In this document: positions 6,741 to 10,647 of the stretch, in pieces
Layout: each line of letters opens with the position of its first letter
Numbering within the stretch: the first letter of the stretch is position 1
Source of the DNA: Candidatus Latescibacterota bacterium
Lineage (GTDB): Bacteria; JAAXHH01; JABIQT01
Assembly (NCBI GenBank): GCA_018667995.1
Contig: JABIQT010001102.1
Location: forward strand, 1 to 10,647
Length of the DNA: 10,647 nt
Reading direction: 5' to 3'
The notes under the pieces: model-generated
Told to the model about the DNA's origin: nothing
The model's input: only the letters and a program-made list of their open reading frames with translations
The model's database searches: none
Made by a program: the position numbers and the translations under genes

Positions 6741-7205
6741 TTGTCTTTGTTTGATTCACATGGATTTACAGTTAATCTGAAGCCTGATGACCGAGAAACG
6801 GAGACTGAATTGTTGGCAATTCGCTGGTATGTCTGGGTATTTTTCTCGGGTCTTACTGGAATTATCGTGATCGCTGATCTTGGACTTGCCCCCATTCTGT
6901 TTCCCTTTATTCGTACCGTACCATACATCGATAAATTCAGTCATTTCTTCCTGATGGGCGGCCTCTCATTTGTTCTTAATATGAGCTTGTCCGGACACCG
7001 GATTTCATTGCTATCGCGTTCTGTCCAGACGGGAACAGCGGTGGTGCTGATACTCGTCACGCTTGAGGAATGCTCTCAGCTGTTTCTCTCCCACCGTAAA
7101 TTCGATCCTATCGATCTTATTTGGAGTATCCTAGGCGCCGTAGTATTTGGGATGCTGGCCTCGGCATTTCTCTTACGGAACAAGTCCGGGCGCGTCTCTG
7201 TTTAA
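6741..7205 (+). CDS. VanZ-like integral membrane protein
   Basis: A 154-residue protein with four likely membrane segments at about residues 31-53, 66-84, 95-108 and 124-145. The VanZ-family pattern is present: D64-K65-x-x-H68 at the start of the second segment, EE-x-x-Q (E109, E110, Q113) near the end of the third, then R119 and D122/D125 before the last. VanZ-like proteins are small membrane proteins of unclear biochemical role, named after a teicoplanin-resistance accessory gene; similarity does not imply antibiotic resistance. The start is uncertain. No in-frame ATG precedes the first membrane segment, so a TTG at 6741 (or TTG at 6747, 6810 or 6813) must be used, and I see no clear ribosome binding site. 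The in-frame stop at 6711-6713 limits any extension. It lies 94 nt before the hydrolase gene. Confidence 0.75.
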   Translation: MSLFDSHGFTVNLKPDDRETETELLAIRWYVWVFFSGLTGIIVIADLGLAPILFPFIRTVPYIDKFSHFFLMGGLSFVLNMSLSGHRISLLSRSVQTGTAVVLILVTLEECSQLFLSHRKFDPIDLIWSILGAVVFGMLASAFLLRNKSGRVSV

Positions 7206-7299
7206 CTTGCATATCATTCCAACGAGTTCGTTCACAGAATATAGATTGCGGGCCGCAGGAACCACTCCTCACTGGTCTCATAAGAACAGGCTGACAATC

Positions 7300-8139
7300 A
7301 TGCCACGAATAACTATTGCAAGTGTTCAACCGCCTGTGTTCGCGGAGAAGTCATCCGCCATTAACACTCAGATCATTGAAGCGGGATTTCGGTATCTGGA
7401 AGAAGGGCTCCAGTCGGGGGCGTCCATAGCGTGTCTGCCGGAGTATTTCAACGTATTTGGCGTGTCAGAGTCCCACATGCTCCAGCAGGCAGAGCATTCG
7501 GCCGATTTACTGACGCGCACGCAGGAAATTGCAGCAGCACACAGGGCATATGTGATTCTACCTTTGTTACTACGGCAAGGGGAGCGTTTTCGAAACCGGG
7601 CCCATCTCATAGGGCCATCTGGGTCGATTGAGGGGAGTTACGATAAGACCCATCCCACGCTGGGTGAGATCGAGAATCTCTCCGTTGAGGCGGGACAGGA
7701 GATCAAGGTTTTCGACACCGAACATGGCCGTATCGCTCTGGTAATATGCTACGACATCTACTTTCCGGAGTTATTCGCAAAACTCACGGATCTCAAGCCG
7801 GATATCATATTTCTACCTTCTCTGCAGAGATCCGATCATGAGATGGCCAGCGAGGCCATACTGAAAACCCGTGCCATGGACACCAAGTCTTACTTCGTGC
7901 GGTCCAGCTATGGTTGTCCCATCGACGTGCCCTGGAAAGCCGGAATGATGTTCGGCCAGTCCGCCGTGATCCATCCTGACGGCACTGTGCTATCCAATGC
8001 CGGACACTATGAGGGATTGGCCCTGGCACGGATTACCATCCCATTTGAATGGAGGCGTCAACGATGCGGTGGCTATCCGGCCATGGGCGTGCGGAATTTT
8101 CTGGCGGAAGATCGTAGACCCGATGTCTACCAGGATTGA
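7300..8139 (+). CDS. Carbon-nitrogen hydrolase (nitrilase superfamily)
   Basis: A 279-residue cytoplasmic enzyme of the nitrilase superfamily, which cleaves amides, nitriles or carbamoyl groups with a Glu-Lys-Cys triad. The triad is intact: E48 in CLPEYF, K116 in YDKTHPT and C150 in VICYDIYFPEL. The N-terminal strand MPRITIASVQPP and the RAMDTKSYFV segment (191-200) also fit the fold. The ATG at 7300 is chosen because this strand begins immediately there; the frame is open upstream to 7147, but that part overlaps the VanZ-like gene and lacks family features. A short AGG (7288-7290) is the only candidate ribosome binding site. Length suits the omega-amidase/N-carbamoyl-amidase type of subfamily, but the substrate is unknown. 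It is followed by a convergent intergenic region with a strong hairpin. Confidence 0.9.
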   Translation: MPRITIASVQPPVFAEKSSAINTQIIEAGFRYLEEGLQSGASIACLPEYFNVFGVSESHMLQQAEHSADLLTRTQEIAAAHRAYVILPLLLRQGERFRNRAHLIGPSGSIEGSYDKTHPTLGEIENLSVEAGQEIKVFDTEHGRIALVICYDIYFPELFAKLTDLKPDIIFLPSLQRSDHEMASEAILKTRAMDTKSYFVRSSYGCPIDVPWKAGMMFGQSAVIHPDGTVLSNAGHYEGLALARITIPFEWRRQRCGGYPAMGVRNFLAEDRRPDVYQD

Positions 8140-8176
8140 TCAGTACCTACCGTATTCGTGGAAATACACGGGTCAA

Positions 8177-8204
8177 TTGATCGGGTGATGGATCTTCGGA
8201 TCAA
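8177..8204. repeat. Inverted repeat TTGATC/GATCAA with inner GATC-TTCG-GATC hairpin
   Basis: TTGATC at 8177-8182 is the complement of GATCAA at 8199-8204. A shorter alternative, GATC-TTCG-GATC at 8191-8202, has a UUCG-type tetraloop. It lies 38 nt after the hydrolase stop and has a run AGAAAAAGG soon after, not a T-run, so on the plus strand it is not a typical intrinsic terminator. Read on the minus strand, that A-run (8214-8218) is upstream of the stem and does not help either. Confidence 0.3.
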
Positions 8205-8280
8205 CCATGACCAGAAAAAGGCGATCAGTAGGACGAATTTCGGTGTTGTTGGCATTCCCAAGAGATGCCCGCCTGCGACT

Positions 8281-8328
8281 TCGCACCTATCCGACGTGAC
8301 GTCCCCCGTCCGTGCGGCATAGGTGCGA
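8281..8328. repeat. Long imperfect hairpin (about 20 pairs) in convergent intergenic region
   Basis: The arms TCGCACCTAT (8281-8290) and ATAGGTGCGA (8319-8328) are perfectly complementary over 10 bp. Pairing continues inward: CCG (8291-8293) with CGG (8315-8317), ACG (8294-8296) with CGT (8311-8313), and GACG (8298-8301) with CGTC (8307-8310), closing a TCCCC loop. Only single-base bulges (8297, 8314, 8318) interrupt it. TTTT follows on the plus strand at 8337-8340 after a 8-nt gap, so termination of the hydrolase transcript is possible but not ideal. TGCGACT occurs on both sides (8274-8280 and 8324-8330). It could also be a REP- or MITE-like repeat. Confidence 0.6.
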
Positions 8329-8370
8329 CTCCCAGCTTTTAGTCTCCTACAGAGCGTACTGGGCGAAATC

Positions 8371-10161
8371 CTACCCGATGACTCGCATGGGCATCAACGG
8401 GCTCTCGGCATTCACACCGAAGTCCAGCTCCGTCACATTTTCACCATGACTGAACGTCATTTTTCCGGTACCGACCTCCCCCTTTGCGCTCGGGGCGTCG
8501 TATAGAGGATAGCCGCTGTAATCGATCTCTTCACCGTCCACCGTATGTTTACCGTTGTAGGTAATCTCCAGGCGGTGACCGGTGATCGTGTCGACGCTGA
8601 CAGCACCGGGGTCGGACCAGCGGCTTAGATCAAGATGAGCCGAACTTCGCTTGTTGCAGAAGTCCTCGAATGGGCCCGCCTCGTCAGCTTCTACGGCTTC
8701 CACTATCACACCGGTGTTCAGATCCTGCAGCCTTAACAACCAGCCTACGACCTGGAAAGCTCCCCACGATTGAAATCTGACCGTTCCGGCCTCCCGGATT
8801 TCCTGCCAATCGTAGACCCCGATGGGACGGACCGCCGTGTAAAACGATCCCATGTCGCCCATGATCCATCCGTCCCGCTCCACCCACGGAATAGACCGGG
8901 GCAGGAATAGATTGGCATAGGGGGCTTCGTCGTCTGCCGGAATCTGGTAGAGAATCACGGTAGTGCCCTCGTGCTGCATCATCTGCTCATAGGGTGAGGC
9001 ACCGAAGAGCCGGTCTTCCCACTGCAGATAGGGCTTGTCGCTGGCGATGGACCGGCGGATCTGCTGCGGCAAGCCGGCCAGGAATGCGCTGAACCTGTTT
9101 GGGTCACGATAGGGATGGTTACAGGTGATCTTGCACTCATGGATCGGTGCGTCCCAGGTGAGATCCCAGGATATGAGGTCAATGGGAGCAGCACTGGGGC
9201 CAGGAAGACCAATTTGACTGGATCCCAGGGCGAAATTGCGACTCATATAGGTGTATTTGTAGACCGGAGCTGACTCTCGATCTACGCAGCGGTAGATCGT
9301 TCTGGGTGGCTTGGTTTTGCGTACGATGTGCGCCTCTGAACGATCCCAGGCGATATCCGCAAAAACGGGAGGCGGACGGTAGGATGCCGTCGTGGCTGCC
9401 ACACCGAATCCATTGGTGTGATGATCGGGATCAAAGGGTTCCCCACCGAAATAGAGGTACTGCAGGATCCCAATGGCGCCGCTCCGTTTCCAGGTATTCT
9501 CGCGGTAGCCTTCCCGGCTGTGTCCGCCGGCCCAGGCTCCGTTGAAATACTCCAATGCCATGTCCGCAATCAGGAGCGACAACATCTTCTTTACCTGTTC
9601 GCGAAAGTGATCGTCTTTGGCATGGTCAGCCAGGGCAATGTACGACATCATATGTTCTATGTGATACTGCGGAGAGTCGTATTCGTGATGCCCGTTGACA
9701 GCCGTCCGTTCGATCATACCCAGAATCCACCGCATAGCCTCGGCACGCATGGCCTCCGGTGGCAGCCCGTTCCAGTTTTCTTCCTGGTCCGGCCAACGCT
9801 CCGCGGCAAGGAGACAACCTGTATAGTACATGAGCCAGTGGTTTTCCGTATTTCCCCGCGACAGAACGCCCTGTGCCATCAGAGCGTGAATAATGTCTAT
9901 GGCTTCGTCGGGTAGTTTGGATTCCCATCGGCACAGAAGCAGCATGGAAGGCAGGGTATGAAACGGTCCGCCAGCCGGAGCACCGTCCGGCGTCGTCACG
10001 CCCAGGCCTGCTTTGACGATGTCCACTATTTTATCCTGCTGCACATCTCGTTCCATCAGGGCATGTGCCCCCCAGATGCCACCGCCGCCACGTTCTACAA
10101 TGGTATCGATAATCTGGCCGGCTCTCTCGTCGACCTGAATTCTATATTCCTCGGTATTCAT
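8371..10161 (-). CDS. Unknown 596-residue protein, possible alpha/alpha-toroid polysaccharide lyase-like enzyme
   Basis: I cannot assign this protein to a characterised family. Residues 1-250 are rich in amphipathic helices and conserved-looking aromatic motifs, as in (alpha/alpha)n-toroid glycan lyases and hydrolases. The key stretches are NTENHW (104-109), EYDSPQY (160-166) and GGHSREGY (212-219). The second half, about 270-596, is poor in helix-like patterns and rich in W, Y and alternating residues, suggesting a beta-sandwich. This two-part layout and an Asn-His pair (N107/H108) with a Tyr about 58 residues on (Y166) resemble heparinase II/alginate lyase-type active sites; that is inference. 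No signal peptide is seen. The ATG at 10159-10161 overlaps the stop of the propeller gene (ATGA), and AGGAGG at 10171-10176 serves as ribosome binding site, so the two are probably translated together. Existence as a gene is near certain, function is not. Confidence 0.82.
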   Translation of the reverse strand: MNTEEYRIQVDERAGQIIDTIVERGGGGIWGAHALMERDVQQDKIVDIVKAGLGVTTPDGAPAGGPFHTLPSMLLLCRWESKLPDEAIDIIHALMAQGVLSRGNTENHWLMYYTGCLLAAERWPDQEENWNGLPPEAMRAEAMRWILGMIERTAVNGHHEYDSPQYHIEHMMSYIALADHAKDDHFREQVKKMLSLLIADMALEYFNGAWAGGHSREGYRENTWKRSGAIGILQYLYFGGEPFDPDHHTNGFGVAATTASYRPPPVFADIAWDRSEAHIVRKTKPPRTIYRCVDRESAPVYKYTYMSRNFALGSSQIGLPGPSAAPIDLISWDLTWDAPIHECKITCNHPYRDPNRFSAFLAGLPQQIRRSIASDKPYLQWEDRLFGASPYEQMMQHEGTTVILYQIPADDEAPYANLFLPRSIPWVERDGWIMGDMGSFYTAVRPIGVYDWQEIREAGTVRFQSWGAFQVVGWLLRLQDLNTGVIVEAVEADEAGPFEDFCNKRSSAHLDLSRWSDPGAVSVDTITGHRLEITYNGKHTVDGEEIDYSGYPLYDAPSAKGEVGTGKMTFSHGENVTELDFGVNAESPLMPMRVIG

Positions 10162-10647
10162 GCCTGAGTCCCTCCTGGTGCCAGTATGGACAACACACCT
10201 TTGAAACCATCAATTTGACGCCATGTGATTCCGTGGTCATCGGTCCGCCAGAGACCGCCCGGAGCCGAGCCGGCTAACCAATCCGCGGGGTCCCCCGGGT
10301 GCGCGCCAATGGCGGCAGTCAGCATCCTCGGGCCCGTTCGTTGCCACCTCCCTGTGCCATCACCGGAAAGCACGCCGGTACCGGATCCCGCCAGGATCTG
10401 TCCATCGGACACGGCCAGATCGTAGATAGAAGCGTCTTCTTCGTTATTCCCGGCCCTATCCCAGCGCTGTCCATCGGAACTACGCCAGATGCCGTTCCCG
10501 TCGGTGCCTGCCCAATAGGTGTCCAGGGCATAGTGCAGCGCGCGGACGGGGACCTCGCTCAATGAGGTCCTTTCCCAGGCGGCGCCACCCTCGGTGGCAA
10601 TGAGCAGTCCTGCCTCCGTGCCGATAAGCCAACTGTCTGTTTCGTAG
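10158..10647 (-). CDS. BNR/YCF48-type beta-propeller protein, 5' part missing
   Basis: The frame is open from the stop (10158-10160) to the window edge, giving the last 162 residues of a longer protein. A TTG at 10562 could be misread as its start, but the frame upstream of it contains the same repeat and shows no stop. Four repeats of 38-41 residues are visible, with tryptophans at visible-residue positions 24, 62, 101 and 142. Two have Asp-box-like hairpins, SSDGQRW (56-62) and TDDHGITW (135-142), preceded by GTDGNGIWR and GSAPGGLWR. Such Asp-box propellers occur in sialidases, VPS10-like and YCF48/photosystem-II-assembly-like proteins and in many extracellular bacterial proteins of unknown role. 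The sequence does not include catalytic sialidase features. Its stop overlaps the start of the 596-residue gene, so the two form an operon. Whether it is secreted cannot be judged without the N-terminus. Confidence 0.8.
   Translation of the reverse strand, partial: YETDSWLIGTEAGLLIATEGGAAWERTSLSEVPVRALHYALDTYWAGTDGNGIWRSSDGQRWDRAGNNEEDASIYDLAVSDGQILAGSGTGVLSGDGTGRWQRTGPRMLTAAIGAHPGDPADWLAGSAPGGLWRTDDHGITWRQIDGFKGVLSILAPGGTQA

Noticed and set aside
6724-6742. TTGACA followed by TATATT as a promoter for the VanZ-like gene
   Set aside because: The two hexamers are only 7 nt apart, whereas a sigma-70 promoter needs about 17.
7147-7299. Upstream extension of the carbon-nitrogen hydrolase reading frame
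   Set aside because: It overlaps the end of the VanZ-like gene and lacks family similarity; the nitrilase fold starts exactly at the ATG at 7300.
9418-9915. Plus-strand open frame of 165 codons
   Set aside because: It lies inside the 596-residue minus-strand gene and shows no domain or ribosome binding site.
1-10647. CRISPR array, tRNA or rRNA gene, insertion sequence or prophage genes
   Set aside because: No regularly spaced repeats, cloverleaf, transposase or phage-type protein was seen on either strand.

Overview
The window looks like a piece of the chromosome of a free-living, probably uncultivated heterotrophic bacterium with moderate GC content (a little over 50% by eye). The mix of an FGly-type sulfatase, a galactonate-type enolase-superfamily dehydratase, a FucU/RbsD mutarotase, a putative alpha/alpha-toroid polysaccharide lyase-like protein and a BNR-type beta-propeller is typical of sugar- and glycan-degrading lineages such as Latescibacterota, Poribacteria, Planctomycetota and relatives. 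That placement is inference from gene content only. No mobile element, tRNA, rRNA, CRISPR array or phage gene was seen.

Layout. (A) 1-290: a non-coding leader with three small inverted repeats, perhaps preceded by the last codons of another gene. (B) 291-4352, plus strand: four closely spaced genes, FucU-like mutarotase, saccharopine-dehydrogenase-like Rossmann oxidoreductase, calcineurin-like metallophosphoesterase and sulfatase. They look like one transcription unit. (C) 4395-5270, plus: a class I-type PPK2 polyphosphate kinase with a near-ideal ribosome binding site. (D) 5341-6483, minus: a mandelate racemase/galactonate dehydratase-type sugar-acid dehydratase, converging on ppk2. (E) 6484-6740: a divergent intergenic region. 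(F) 6741-8139, plus: a VanZ-like membrane protein and a carbon-nitrogen hydrolase. (G) 8140-8370: a convergent intergenic region holding a 48-nt, about 20-pair imperfect hairpin. (H) 8371-10647, minus: a 596-residue protein of unknown function with an alpha-helical N-terminal half and a probable beta-rich C-terminal half. Its start codon overlaps (ATGA) the stop of an upstream beta-propeller gene that runs off the window.

How they may work together. The sulfatase, the mutarotase, the oxidoreductase, the dehydratase and the lyase-like protein can be read as parts of a catabolic island for sulfated or acidic sugars: desulfation, anomer equilibration, oxidation and dehydration. None of the specific substrates can be read from the sequence. 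The most useful unknowns are the 596-residue protein with its coupled propeller, and the long hairpin beside it.
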